A DNA stretch of 64,000 bases, taken from contig NC_056733.1 in NCBI RefSeq assembly GCF_019279795.1, forward strand, positions 1,419,878,656 to 1,419,942,655, written 5' to 3'. Position numbers and translations under genes: made by a program. Below the pieces are notes generated by a model. The model worked only from the letters and a program-made list of their open reading frames with translations. It did no database searches and was not told the DNA's origin. This DNA comes from Protopterus annectens (Eukaryota; Chordata; Ceratodontiformes; Protopteridae). Positions 23,405 to 33,484 of the stretch are shown piece by piece; positions within the stretch are counted from its first letter, which is position 1, and each line of letters starts with the position of its first letter.

Positions 23405-24806
23405 ACAGAAATGCTGGACTTTCAATGCCAGATAGATTTATTCAAAATATAAAACAAACAAGCAAAACTTTCAAGATACTTCCTTTCATCAGTGCATATA
23501 AAAAGTCAATCGCATCTAACACATTTATACTCATCACATGACACAAGACCCCAATAAAATTCTCTTAAAGTTCATTCAAACATAATAATTCATCTTGAGC
23601 AATAATTTTAAAGGTGCAGATAGAAATACTAAATACATAAAATAGGTAAAAAGATACATATCTTGTTAGCAGAGTTATTATAACAGGTTATTAATGATAG
23701 ACAAGGGGGAGCAAGACCATATTTTATGACTACTGATGATGGAAGGGGTACCAGGACTGGATTTAAGAAGGAAATTAGTTTGAGATATATCCCTCATTAT
23801 AATAGCAGAACTAATGGAGTGATAATGTTATCACAAATAATTGGGAGATTTTGAATGCATTACCTGAATTAAATAAAGCTATAAGTAATAAACTGAGTTT
23901 TCAATATAAGAACTGTCATAGTTTCATAGTTTAAAACAATTTTATGCTCCACAGAAATTAATTGTTCAGAAAATTCTGTTATCAGTAGGAAAACTGGTAC
24001 TTTCTCCTGTTTTAATTGTGCTCGCTGTAAACATATTTATAAAAATATTGATTTTATACATCCAAATATTCAATGGAAATATGAATTTAATTATGTAACA
24101 TGTAACTCTGATAATATAGTCTATTATTTACCCACATGTTCTATATGTCCTAGTTTCAATGTGGATAAATGTAGTAGGAAAGTTAAAGAAAGAATAACTG
24201 AGTATTTATATGTTATAAGAAGGGGTAGCTACTAATTTACTTGCTAAACATGATTTGGACAGTGGCTCTAAACATACAATTAGGTTTAGGGTAATTCAGA
24301 GGTTGATCCCAAATTTGAGAGGTAGTGACATTAATAATAAAATAGAAATAGCTGAGTATAATTGGATTTTGAGACTAGAATCTGACAAGACTTCAGGTTT
24401 GAATGCTGCTGTCAGCCTTAAGCCAATTTTAAAATACAGGCAAATGAGGCTATGAATGCTTTTATAGTTGTAATTACTATTTTTCATATTTTTATGTATT
24501 GTTTACAATTTCTATTTATTTGAAACACATATATACATATATATTATTTTTTATGTATTTTTATCTATTTTATGTATTTAGCATTTCTATCTGCACCTTT
24601 AAAATTGTTATATAAGATGAATTGTTATGTTTGAAGGAGCTTTAAGAGAAATTTATTGGGGGGTTGTTTCACGTGATGAGTATACATTTGTTAGATGTGA
24701 TTGACTTTTTATTTGCACTGATGAAGGGACGTATCCCAAAAGCTTTGCTTGTTTGTTTTGTATTTTGAATAAACCTATCAGGCATTGAAAATCTGGCATT
24801 TCTGTT
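23405..24806 (+). mobile_element. Penelope-like element relic with inverted ends
   Basis: Two inverted arms of ~245 bp, 23405-23650 and 24555-24806, enclose ~900 bp with a GIY-YIG-type coding remnant. Each arm carries a hammerhead-like core: CTGATGA with GAAA on the minus strand (23469-23492), and CTGATGA with a 4-bp stem II but CAAA for GAAA on the plus strand (24718-24741). Inverted terminal copies are typical of Penelope-like elements. I could not find a target duplication. Confidence 0.7.
23935..24455 (+). pseudogene. C-terminal part of Penelope-like protein (zinc motif and GIY-YIG region), broken
   Basis: Reads of 23935-24180 give FNCARCKHIYKNIDFIHPNI, then NYVTCNSDNIVYYLPTCSICP, matching the Cys-rich linker and the start of the GIY-YIG endonuclease in the better Penelope copy at 42963-44364 (CGNCKACQYI and HLVYMANCEQCE). 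The conserved Y-V-G is degraded to FNVDK. After a frameshift at about 24225 the end of the domain is open: HTIRFRVIQRL, NNKIEIAEYNWILRLES, stopping at 24453-24455. The RT part is missing. This is a different, older Penelope lineage from the one at 39962-44364. Confidence 0.7.
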
Positions 24807-26329
24807 GATTTTTTTCTACTTTACTTATTTGCTGTTGACTTCATTTACTCTGTTCTCCTGATCCGTTAGTAAGCTATATGTCACAACAAGATATTGCTTG
24901 AACACAGACTAATTTGCTGTACAAATGTGCAGCAAATCATGCTATCAAATCTTAACAGGAATGTGCTATAAATGATCCTCAGTCAAAATATTCTTAGGTT
25001 CTATGATTCCTTTTCTAGCATTATCTGAATGTACTGGTAACAAGTGGGCATTTCTTTATATTTTCTGAAAGCATTTTATTCAAATAATTTCAATAGCAGT
25101 AACACACCATTTAGCACCTTAAATAGTGGTAAAACACTACACTTTGTTTGGGAGAATGGAAGTGAGCAATCAGTGCCAGCTCTCCCATCCTGGGCAGAGA
25201 GAGGTTCCCTGGGTTTTCAGTAACAGCATTAAGAGCCTGGTGAGCGCCATTCTGCAAGCAGTATACCGCTTGAAGGAATTTGCACATGCGTGGTACATCA
25301 CATGCATCTTTCAAAGGCAGCCATTGAAGAGCTTGCAAGACTGCTGCTGGGTGTTTGCAATTAGAGCACACTGCCAGGCGGCAGTACAATGCTGCACCAG
25401 TGTCTTCAGTCTCCTAAGTAACCCCAGACATGGGCTAAAGCAGGTCTGGTAGACCTGATGAATGAGGAGAAGAGCTGGTAGCAGCTGACTACAAGCTGTG
25501 AGGAGGTGGAGGGGGAAAAACACTACATTTTGGATAGGCATAAACTTTGCACAATAATTAATCAAGTCAAGAAACATTCATGTTAGGCGTACCTCTTGAA
25601 TGAACTTTACCTATTCTGTTGAATGGTATATCCCCTTTTCTGTCCAGAATATATCCCAGATATTCAGTCTGAAAGTTGCCAAACTGACATTTTGATTTCT
25701 TTAACTTTTAGTCTTTAATCTTGCAAAACATTTACAGCACTTTAAGTTATTGAGAAGCTTACTTTATGTCTTCCTAGTAAAGAACAAATAATCTAAAATG
25801 CATAATTACATTCAGTCCTTGAATAAGTTTCCAAATTTCTTTGAAAATAGATGTCAGTGAGCTTACATTAAACAGCAATTTGTTGTACACAGACTTCTGT
25901 GTACATAATTGTTGCATACATTTTTGACTCCTCATAAAGTAATACTTATTGATAAGGACAGGCCAGCTCTTTTATTTTTGTTTTTAAAAACATAGTTCAT
26001 CTAGTTATCATAGGCATCATCTCTTACAGCTGAGGCAACACTTATGTCTCAGTGGTGGCAGCATTTATAGTCACTACAAGTATATATGGCATTATCACTA
26101 CAGTGAGGAAAGGGCAAATATCCCACTGCTCACTGTACCCCGACCCCACAAATACCCTTTCGATTCCCGGCATTTTCGCTCATGTGAGCGTTCGCTGACT
26201 TGCTCTTTCGGTTATCTAATATAGACCCTTATAGAATTATAGTGTTACATGCATATATAACTTGCAAGGAAATAGATGATCTGTTTCATCAAATATTAGG
26301 CTGTATGGTGGTTAACATATAAATTATAA
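24807..26329. other. No recognised feature
   Basis: About 1.5 kb without a gene or repeat I can name. The segment 25100-25480 is less AT-rich, and both strands hold ~100-codon open frames without motifs or matching exon signals. A CpG-containing patch at 26155-26215 (cgattcccggcattttcgct) stands out from its AT-rich surroundings and may be part of an old element. Confidence 0.4.
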
Positions 26330-26359
26330 CTGCTGTGGAGTTTAATTGTGATTTAAGAG

Positions 26360-26600
26360 GAAAATATAAAAAGAAAGGGAAGGATGTACAAAAATACAGG
26401 AAGAGATAAAATGTCATAGATTAGCTGTGTGGAACACAAGTCAAGGGACTTATAGAAGGGGGTCACTTGGATCTGAAATTAATTATTTTGTATTATTAAA
26501 AGGCTTGGGAGTAGCAGATGGTGATACAGTTTAGATGTTTTTTTCAGACCATTTAGCAATATAGATGCAGGTGATGGAAGGATGGGAGTGTATTAAAATA
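26360..26600 (+). pseudogene. Endonuclease C-terminal remnant of L1-like LINE
   Basis: RLAVWNTSQGTYRRGSLGSE (about 26415-26475), then INYFVLLKGLGVADGDTV, a stop, and FFSDHLAI (about 26545) match the last blocks of a LINE apurinic endonuclease, where SDHxxI holds catalytic residues. Stops and frame breaks are frequent. Upstream endonuclease blocks could not be recognised. Confidence 0.55.
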
Positions 26601-26839
26601 GGAAAGTGAATAAAAAGAATAAACAAGAAATTTTTGGATGAAATTAGGGAGTGAGACGTATTACAATTGTTAAAGGATCATACTGCCATGAAGGACTTCT
26701 ATAAAAAAATTGGTCTGAGTGGTGGATGGAATTTAAAAAGTATATATAGTATAACAAGTATTTTTTTTTCCAATGGCAGGATGATGTGATAAAGGAAGGG
26801 AAAGTGAAGTCTGGAAAAATGTATGGAAATGTATTAGAG

Positions 26840-27725
26840 AATTTACAGAATAATGCAAGAGGGTATTATGATATGGAAAAAGAAATACATAAAAGAAAAT
26901 GAGTCAAAAATTAAGGCATTACTGTTTAGGCATACATATAATTTACAAGGAGGAAGGGAGGAGGTGTCTGCATATTTGGTTAAAATAGTAAAGGAGAAAA
27001 TTAGTATAATGAGGGAAATGAAGAATGTAAAAGAAGAGATAAAAAGAGCACAATTATGAGTACTGTAGTATATCATATGGAAAATATGTATAAGAAAAAG
27101 AATGGAAAGTGAACAAAAATCCAAACTGAGTTAAGGAAGACACTGAAAAATAAATTACTGTTAGTGAATTGGATGAAGTACTTAGGAAAGTAAATATTGA
27201 TTCAGTATCAGGCCCAGATGGTGTAAGGTATGGCATGTACAAGAAATGAATGGATTGGCCAAGAGTGTATTTTGTAAGTGTACTGAATGAATGATTAAAG
27301 GAAAAGTTTGTTTATGAAGAGTTATGCAGTAAGATATTAAAATATATATGTAAGAAAGAGGAGAAGAATTAAGTAAAAAACTGGATACCAGTCACACTAA
27401 ATAAACACAGATTATAACATTTTATCAGAATAATACAGTGGAGAATGGATGGAAGGATGATGGATATTATGGAAGAAAGTATATATGGTATAAAAGAGAA
27501 GGGACGTCAAGAATTATTATTAGTTGTGAAAGAAATTGTAGATGATACTATAAGTTAGGATGTGAAACTTATGGTAGGTAATGTTAGCGAGGCATCTGAT
27601 ACAGCAGGACATGATGCTTTGTGCGATGTTATGGAGAAGTATGGAAAAGGCTATAGAATTAGGATAGTGTATATGTCAGCATATCAAAATAATAGAGCGT
27701 GTTAGTAAATGGGTGCTGAGTAAAG
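26840..27725 (+). pseudogene. RT N-terminal part of L1-like LINE, broken
   Basis: Across frames one reads a helical, Lys/Glu-rich linker (26853-27059), then SELDEVLRKVNIDSVSGPDG (about 27155-27220), the PGPDG-type block that opens L1-like RTs. WIPVTLNKH (about 27385) and IIQWRMDGRMMDIMEESIYG (about 27428) are the fingers. GHDALCDVMEKYGKGYRIRIV (about 27610) corresponds to the first palm helix after the catalytic-D strand, which has decayed (NVSEASDTA). The sequence then reaches the MKCGTGQGSPTSGI motif where the tandem array begins. Many stops; dead. Confidence 0.65.
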
Positions 27726-29090
27726 AAATGTGCATGAAATGTGGTACAGGACAAGGAAGTCCCACGAGTGGAATACATGAAGTGTGGTATAAGACAAGGA
27801 TGTCCCACGAGCATACCTCTCAACTGTACATATTTTCGCAGAATGTCCAGATTTTTGCCTCATATTTTTGGTGTGTTCCTCCTAAAATCTGTACCTTTCT
27901 GGCAAATAGCTGAGTACTGAAGTCATTAAATAAGGACAAATATTTGAGTTTAAGACTCCACATCCTTCAGAAAATTCATGCTAATAAAAAAAATATTATT
28001 CTATCAACTTTCTAAGTTTGTAAGAGCAATATTTAAAATCTGCCCCTATTTGTCCCCCAATCATTTTAGGCTTTGTCCAGATTTTTTGCTCTAAGAGGTT
28101 GAAAGGTATGCCCACGAGTGGAATACATGCAGTATGGTATAAGACAAGGAAGACCCATGAGTGGAATACATGCAGTGTGGTATAAGACAAGGAAGTCCCC
28201 TGAGCGGAATACATGAAGTGTGGTATAAGAAAAGGAAGTCCCATGAGTGGAATAGATGAAGTGTGGTATAACATAAGGAAGTCCTATGAGTGGAATACAT
28301 GAAGTGTGGTATAAGACAAGGAAGTCCCACAAATGGAATACATGCAGTATGGTATAAGACAAGGAAGTCCCACTAGTGGAATACATGATGTGTGGTATAA
28401 GACAAGGAAGTCCCATGCAATGCATGCAGTGAGGTATAAGACAACAAAGTCCCGTGAGTGGAATACATGAAATGTGGTATAAGGCAAGGAAGTCCCATGA
28501 GTGGAATACATGAAGTGTGGTATGAGACAAGGAAGTCCTACGAGTGGAATACATGCAGTGTGGTATAAGACAAGGATGTCCCATGAGTGGAATATATGCA
28601 GTGTGGCATAAGACAAGGAAGTCCCATGAGTGGAATACATGCAGTGTGGTATAAGGCAAGGAAGTCCCATGAGTGGAATACATGAAGTGTGGTATAAGAC
28701 AAGGAAGTCCCATGAGTGGAATACATGAAGTGTGGTATAAGACAAGAAGTCCCATGAGTGGAATAAGTGGAGTGTGGTATAAGACAAGGATGTCCCACGA
28801 GTGGAATGCATGCAGTGTGGTATAAGACAAGGAAGTCCCACAAGTCGAATACATGAAGTGTAGTATAAGACAAGGAAGTCCCATGAGTGGAATACATGAA
28901 GTGTGGTATAAGACAAGAAGTCCCATGAGTGGAATACATAGAGTGTGGTATAAGACAAGGATGTCCCACAAGTGGAATGCATGCAGTGTGGTATAAGACA
29001 AGGAAGTCCCACGAGTGGAATACATGCAGTGTGGTATAAGACAAGGATGTCCCATGAGTGGAATACATGAATGTGAAATAAGACTAGGAT
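27725..29090 (+). repeat. 43-bp minisatellite derived from the RT RQGCP motif
   Basis: The unit is roughly tgtggtataagacaaggaag, tcccatgagtggaatacatg plus aag. Successive gtcccat words at 28621 and 28664 are 43 bp apart. There are about 25 units outside the MITE insert. In the LINE frame each unit encodes a version of (C)GIRQGCPMSGI, and the last unit runs straight into the single-copy RT sequence SGILFALVMD, so the array grew from inside the RT gene. As 43 is not a multiple of 3, successive units change frame, and the minus strand stays open in all three frames, giving misleading ORFs of up to 343 codons. Confidence 0.9.
27812..28110 (+). mobile_element. 299-bp MITE inserted in the 43-bp array (8-bp TSD)
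   Basis: A non-coding element flanked by perfect 8-bp duplications CCCACGAG (27804-27811 and 28111-28118). Ends are inverted: CATACCTCTCAAC at the left and the complement of CATACCTTTCAAC at the right. Related copies lie at 29869-30188 and, partially, at 29811-29866. An 8-bp duplication suggests the hAT or P superfamily. The direction given is arbitrary. Confidence 0.88.
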
Positions 29091-29537
29091 GTCCCATGAG
29101 TGGAATATTATTTGCATTGGTAATGGATGCGATAGTGAGTGAAATAGTTTATAAAATGAAAGATGCTAGATATGTTATGCAAAAGGAGGTGGTGATTCCA
29201 GCAGTTTTGACATATTCAGACAATATAATGATCATTGCTAAGAACAAAATATGGATGTTTAAAGGAAATGGAAATTACCTTGAATAAAGATAAAAGTAAC
29301 GGTTTAGGTGGTGTGGTGAAAACTGAGGGTGTGCATTTTTCAATGAATGAAGTGTCTTTTCTAGGGATAAAATTTGGGAAAAATTATGTAGTTATGATGG
29401 AATGGGAGGGTCTGATAAAAGAAATGAAAAAAAAAATGTCTAATGTGGAGGGCATATAGATTACCACTGAAGAAAAAGGTTTGTCTGGTGAATTCTGTAT
29501 TAATGGGAAAAATAGCATATCTGTCAAATGTTTATAC
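29090..29537 (+). pseudogene. RT palm of L1-like LINE after the minisatellite
   Basis: SGILFALVMDAIVSEIVYKM (about 29095-29155) is the helix after the RQGCP motif. The catalytic box is decayed to TYSDNIMIIAKNK (about 29208-29245; YADD expected). After a frame change come LNKDKSNGLGG, FSMNEVSFLGIKFGKNY and MEWEGLIKEMKKKM, the thumb. The reading is cut at 29537 by the hAT insert and resumes at 31185. Confidence 0.75.
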
Positions 29538-29621
29538 CAGTGGTTCCCAAACTTTTTTGATTCTTGGCTCGCTTGCTGAATCCAGGTTTTCCCAAGGCAC
29601 CCCTCTGCGGCATGCATAAAG

Positions 29622-29715
29622 TGCATATTTCATTTATTTATTTGACATTTGTTTAACGAGGGTGCCCTACTGGACTAGGAGACCTGGGGAGAAAACCTCA
29701 AAAGTACAATAAAAA
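29622..29715 (-). repeat. Family-A LINE tail fragment inside the hAT element
   Basis: Read on the minus strand: gaggttttctccccaggtct, ...ccctcgttaaacaaatg, then an AAAT tail. It is a diverged version of the family-A terminal hairpin and tail, 5'-truncated to about 90 bp. Confidence 0.65.
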
Positions 29716-29810
29716 GACATTTACCAAAAAAAAAGTGTACATTCTGCTTAACAGCATAACACTGATCTACTATTGTTGAGATGTAAGCAAACCTAATGGC
29801 AACCTTATTA

Positions 29811-30188
29811 ACTTTAAGTTTATAAGAGCAATATTTAAAATTTGTCCCTATTATTTGTCTGTATCCAGCATACCTCTTAACTGTACAGATGTTTGCAGAA
29901 TGTCCAGATTTTTGCCATATATATTTTGTCTTTTTCTCATAAAATTGTTGTTTTCTGGCAAATCACTGGCAGATAATTGAGGATGAAGTCAGAAAATAAT
30001 GACAGTTGAGTTTCATACTTCATACCCTTCAGAAAATTCATGCTGCTAATGCAAAACCTGCATTTCTATCAACTTTCTAAGTTTGTGAGAGCAGTACTTA
30101 AAAGTGTCCCTATTTTGTGCCTTTGTACCCCCACTATTTTTGGCTTTGTCCAGATTTCTTGATCTAAGATCTAAGGGTGAGAGGTATG
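29811..30188 (+). mobile_element. MITE copies related to 27812-28110
   Basis: 29869-30188 matches the 299-bp MITE along its length, with ends CATACCTCTTAAC and GAGAGGTATG. Directly before it, 29811-29866 repeats the 3' third of the element (tttataagagcaatatttaa). The flanks (gtatccag and tgtccagt) only partly agree, so the duplication is unclear. Open frames here have no support. Confidence 0.7.
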
Positions 30189-30274
30189 TGTCCAGTGGTA
30201 TGGTCCAGACTTACACAGATCTCATTGCTGCTGCTGCCAGGGATCACTCTCACTCTTCACTCTCTCCCCCCGTG

Positions 30275-30340
<66 letters not shown>

Positions 30341-30584
30341 CACACAAATACAGTCACTTCCTCATTCATACCTGCATTCACTCACACATCGTTCTCACTC
30401 TCTCCCGATCAAACACACACACAGTGACTTCCTCATTCATACCTGCATTCATTCACACATCATTCTCACTGTCTGTCACACCTACACACCATACACCCAC
30501 TTACGCATTCATTCATACTTCCATCTCACTCTTCCAATCTCACACATACGCACACACAGTCACTTCCTCATTCATACCTGCATT

Positions 30585-30661
<77 letters not shown>

Positions 30662-30708
30662 CCTCATTCATACCTGCATTCACTCACATATCGATCTCAT
30701 TCTCCCGA

Positions 30709-30762
<54 letters not shown>

Positions 30763-30835
30763 CCACTTCTTCATTCATTCCTGCATTCACTCACACATCA
30801 CTCTCACTCTCCCGATCTCTCTCACACACACAGAA
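30275..30835 (+). repeat. Composite CA microsatellite and cacttcctcattcatacctg repeats
   Basis: Runs of (CA)n at about 30275-30341, 30585-30658 and 30711-30760 alternate with a ~60-bp phrase, cttcctcattcatacctgca then ttcactcacacatc, present about five times (30357, 30427, 30565, 30660, 30768). This is a complex satellite that grew within the hAT element. Any reading frame is spurious. Confidence 0.9.
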
Positions 30836-31036
30836 ACTTTTTTGCTTTCATGCACGCATTCGCTCACACATGCAGACAGACACACCCACACTCATACAGG
30901 CATTCACTTACCTGACGGCCCGGTTCCAAGTGCTCCACAGTCCAGTTCTGGTCGGCAGGCCGGTGGTTGGGGACCACAGCTATACTTGATGCCAGTTCTG
31001 CTAAAAACTACAGTGTAGGTCTAGACCTAGTTTGCC

Positions 31037-31113
31037 GTGAACTAATAAGCTTAGCTGCAAAATAAACCGCGAACTGTTCGCAGTTTATTTTGCAGCTAAG
31101 CTTATTAGTTCAC
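31037..31113. repeat. 77-bp near-perfect palindrome
   Basis: Arms of 38 bp (gtgaactaataagcttagct, gcaaaataaac, then gcgaac) meet around a single central T at 31075, with one mismatched pair (C at 31068, A at 31082). It could extrude as a cruciform or form a hairpin RNA. It lies near the right end of the hAT element. Confidence 0.92.
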
Positions 31114-31184
31114 AGCACCCCTGTGAAGAAGCCATGGCTCCCCAGGGCACTGCAGAGCACACTTTGGGAACCCCAGGTTTATAC

Positions 31185-31890
31185 AATCCCAGAAAAATAT
31201 GAAAAGGAAATTGTGCAATTGTTTTTTTTCATATAGGGTTCAAGATTAAACCTACTGAAAAAAGGTGTGTTGTATATGAACGAAGATGAAGGAGCTTGGG
31301 GTTACTGAATCCAGTTGTTTATTTGGGTCTAGATTACGTTTTCGAATACTAACATAATCGAAAACATAATAGTTGACCCGTAAATGTCAAAGTGCTAGAA
31401 CCTCGAACGTTTCAACGCAGATCTCCGTACAGTGCAGAAATGGAAGTTTTCCATTGTCTGCACTGTAGTGCGATCTCAGAGTTGGTATATTTAAGTAGTG
31501 GTGGGTGCAGGGGGGCTTGCCCCCCTGCTTACAGTATTTAAATGGTTTGCATGGGTAGGTTTTTTTCTTTTTATTACGTGTTCGAAGTTTTAGCACTTCG
31601 ACATTTACGGGTCGACTATTACGTTTTCGATTACGTTAGTATTTGATAACATAATATAGACCCATTTATTCTGCTTTTCTAAACTTGTATACAATATTAA
31701 AGTGGGTAAAGGAACAGAATGAAAATTTAATAGTGAGAATGTTTAAATATAAGGACAAAGAGTTCTGGGAGATGACGAGAATAACAAATAGAGGAAAAAT
31801 AATATGTAAATGAAGAAATTAATAATTATCAAGGAAAAATACTAATGTGGAAAATAAAAATTGATGATGTAGAGAAAGATAGAAGGATTA
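31185..31890 (+). pseudogene. RT thumb and C-terminal end of L1-like LINE
   Basis: After the hAT insert the frame continues IPEKYEKEIVQL, a stop, then LLKKGVLYMNEDEGALGLLN (about 31255-31310), as expected for the region after the RT palm. It is interrupted by a MITE at 31324-31664. Beyond that, WVKEQNENLIVRMFKYKDK and FWEMTRITNRGK (31700-31795) look like the C-terminal tail. It ends where CR1 sequence begins at about 31888. Confidence 0.6.
31324..31664. mobile_element. 341-bp MITE with long inverted repeats
   Basis: Inverted arms of ~84 bp (31324-31409 and 31583-31664) start TGGGTCTA and end TAGACCCA, flanked by TTTATT on both sides (31318-31323 and 31665-31670), a likely 6-bp duplication. 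Arms are ~90% alike. The unpaired core (about 31440-31540) contains tagtgcgatctcagagttgg and a ggggggcttgcccccctgc hairpin, and is also found in the MITE at 48063-48671, whose ends are different. Confidence 0.82.
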
Positions 31891-33140
31891 TAGGATCATA
31901 GGAGATTACTAGGCTAATGGCCCTGGGGCCCTTACAAGCCTAGCCAAGAGTTTATCCCCAAAAAAAGAAACCTCAGTCAGCACCTGTCACCCCTGTCCAT
32001 GAGGGACAAAGGTGGAACCCCTGGGACAAATTTATTGTTTCCCATCCACTCATCAAGATTGCATTTGAAGAGGGCCAGTAAGGTACTCTGTTTGACGTGT
32101 ATGGGAAGTCTATTCCAGAGACAGGGCAGCCTCTGAGAGACAAACTTGTCTCTCCAGCAGGTTTTGTTGATGTTGCATATTAGATTTAGGCTTATCAAGT
32201 GGGTAATGCGTGAGGAGTTAGACTTATGGATATGGAGCATCTCTAGTAGGACAGGGTCCGATATTGCCTTGTAGGCGAGACACCGATAACCTCTGAGCAA
32301 TCTGTATGAGACCGTGTAGAGTAATAGTGATTTAAGCCTGTCCGCATAGGATATGTGTTGGAGGTCATGGATTCTCTTTGTGAGGTATTTCTGTGGCCTT
32401 TCCAGTTGGTGTAGGTGTTAGGAGAGGTACATACCAAACAGGGCATTATACGCAATTATGGGTCTAATAAGGGAGGAGTACAGAGAGATAAAAACCTCCT
32501 TTTTTTCTGGATGCAATCCCTTTACTTATAAGATGAACCAAGTAAAAGACTTTTCTGAACCCAGCCGCCACATGATGGTTGAGTGTGAGATTGTTGTCAA
32601 CCTGAGTACCCAGGTTTATCACCACAAGTTGTGTGCTTAGGGGGTCACCGTTGATGTGGTAATCAGCCGGGGCTGTGTTTTTGCTGAATGGTACGATAAT
32701 ACATTTTTTTGCATTTAACTTAAGGCCATGACTTTGACACCAGTTATTTGTAGCTGTGAGACCCTCTTGCAGTATGTTAATATCAACTGGGGAGTCAGCA
32801 CACAACTCACAGTCGTCCACAAACTTGGTCAGCCACAGGCCCTTTGTCTTTGCCTGGACTTCTGAGAAGTATATGCCAAACAATAGGGGCCCTAGGACAG
32901 ATCCCTGGGAAACACCACTAGTGACAGGTCTGCTGTCAGAGGTGGAAGCACCTATTTTGACCTTGTGGGTCCTATCTGTGAGCTAGTTGGACACCCATCT
33001 GACTAGATAGGAATTAACACCAAGTTGTGTTAGCTTTTCAATGATGCCCAACTGATGGATTTTGCCAAAGGCCTTGGCCAGGTCAAGGTAAGCTGTATGT
33101 ACTGACTTTCCCTCATCCAGGGTCTTGGTGACAGATCTCA
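31888..33140 (-). pseudogene. CR1-type LINE fragment: RT to 3' end
   Basis: Family-B reverse transcriptase on the minus strand. From 33140 downward: TLDEGKSVHTAYLDLAKAF (D of the first catalytic block), TSGVSQGSVLGPLLFGIYFS (about 32940-32865), WLTKFVDDCEL (catalytic FADD changed to FVDD, ~32805), LKLNAKKCIIVPFSK, VINLGTQVDNNLTLNHH and the SRxxxV block at about 32490. Frame breaks follow. The C-terminal end, with SLNLICNINKTCWRDKFVSQ, runs to 31977, and the 3' end with the cctatgat word lies at about 31888. It is 5'-truncated, and its 5' edge touches a Penelope palindrome. Confidence 0.85.
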
Positions 33141-33149
33141 ACGAAGTCA

Positions 33150-33340
33150 ACTAGATTCCGTAAATTCTGTTTATTTTCTAAAACAGCATACTAACTGAAA
33201 CTTATACAACAAAGTTGGGTTAAGCGCTTTCATCTATCAATACATAGACTTCATCAGTTCTGATGAAGTCTATGTATTGATAGATGAAAGCACTTAATTA
33301 GTATGCTGTTTTAGAAAATAAACGGAATTTACGGAAGTTC
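33150..33340. mobile_element. Head-to-head Penelope-like termini (palindrome with hammerhead-like cores)
   Basis: Two inverted arms, 33152-33257 and 33260-33337, meet around a two-base centre. Each arm has CTGATGA, a TCTAT/ATAGA stem and GAAAGC: plus strand 33260-33290, minus strand 33257-33227. The left arm has ~27 extra bp. The pattern matches the Penelope ends at 40082-40103 and 44275-44297. No coding sequence remains. Confidence 0.7.
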
Positions 33341-33484
33341 AAGTGCAAGTGCATTCTTGTTGTTTTGATCAGTGAACGGAGTTTGGACTTTCATTCACTT
33401 TTTTCATAAATGATAAATAGTAAAAAACACAGAAATTTGTATACATATAACTGTAAATATGTAAATATATATTTTTTTATGCTG

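Larger units (their letters stand above)
29538..31176 (+). mobile_element. hAT-type non-autonomous element in the L1-like LINE (8-bp TSD)
   Basis: Perfect 8-bp duplications GTTTATAC flank it (29530-29537 and 31177-31184), and the LINE reading resumes on the far side. The ends are imperfect inverted repeats: CAGTGGTTCCCAAAC at the left and the complement of CTGGGGTTCCCAAAG at the right, a hAT/Charlie-like terminus. Inside are a LINE-tail fragment, MITE copies, CA-rich repeats and a large palindrome, but no transposase, so it is a composite passenger. Confidence 0.88.
26330..31890 (+). mobile_element. L1/Tx1-like LINE relic, interrupted four times
   Basis: A single A-rich-strand LINE can be followed in order: endonuclease end (about 26400-26560), RT N-terminal part (26840-27725), the RQGCP-type RT motif expanded as a 43-bp minisatellite (27725-29090), the RT palm (29090-29537), and after a hAT insert the thumb and C-terminal part (31185-31320 and 31665-31890). 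Interruptions: MITE at 27812-28110, hAT at 29538-31176, MITE at 31324-31664. The RT motif G(I/T)RQGCPMSGILF is of L1 type, unlike the GVPQGS motif of the CR1 and L2 families nearby. A CR1 fragment follows at 31888. Confidence 0.75.

Noticed and set aside
25111..25577. Possible host exon with ~100-codon ORFs on both strands
   Set aside because: Both strands are equally open, no splice-site pair or domain could be argued, and there is no neighbouring exon.
21200..29090. CRISPR-like arrays
   Set aside because: Both arrays are directly tandem without unique spacers, in an obviously eukaryotic repeat context.
28066..29117. Long minus-strand ORFs (up to 343 codons) with repeats like SYTTLHVFHSWD
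   Set aside because: They are readings of the 43-bp minisatellite. All three minus frames are open because the unit has no stop in any of them; there is no gene evidence.
30104..30915. ORFs rich in Thr-His repeats
   Set aside because: Dipeptide coding of (CA)n microsatellites.
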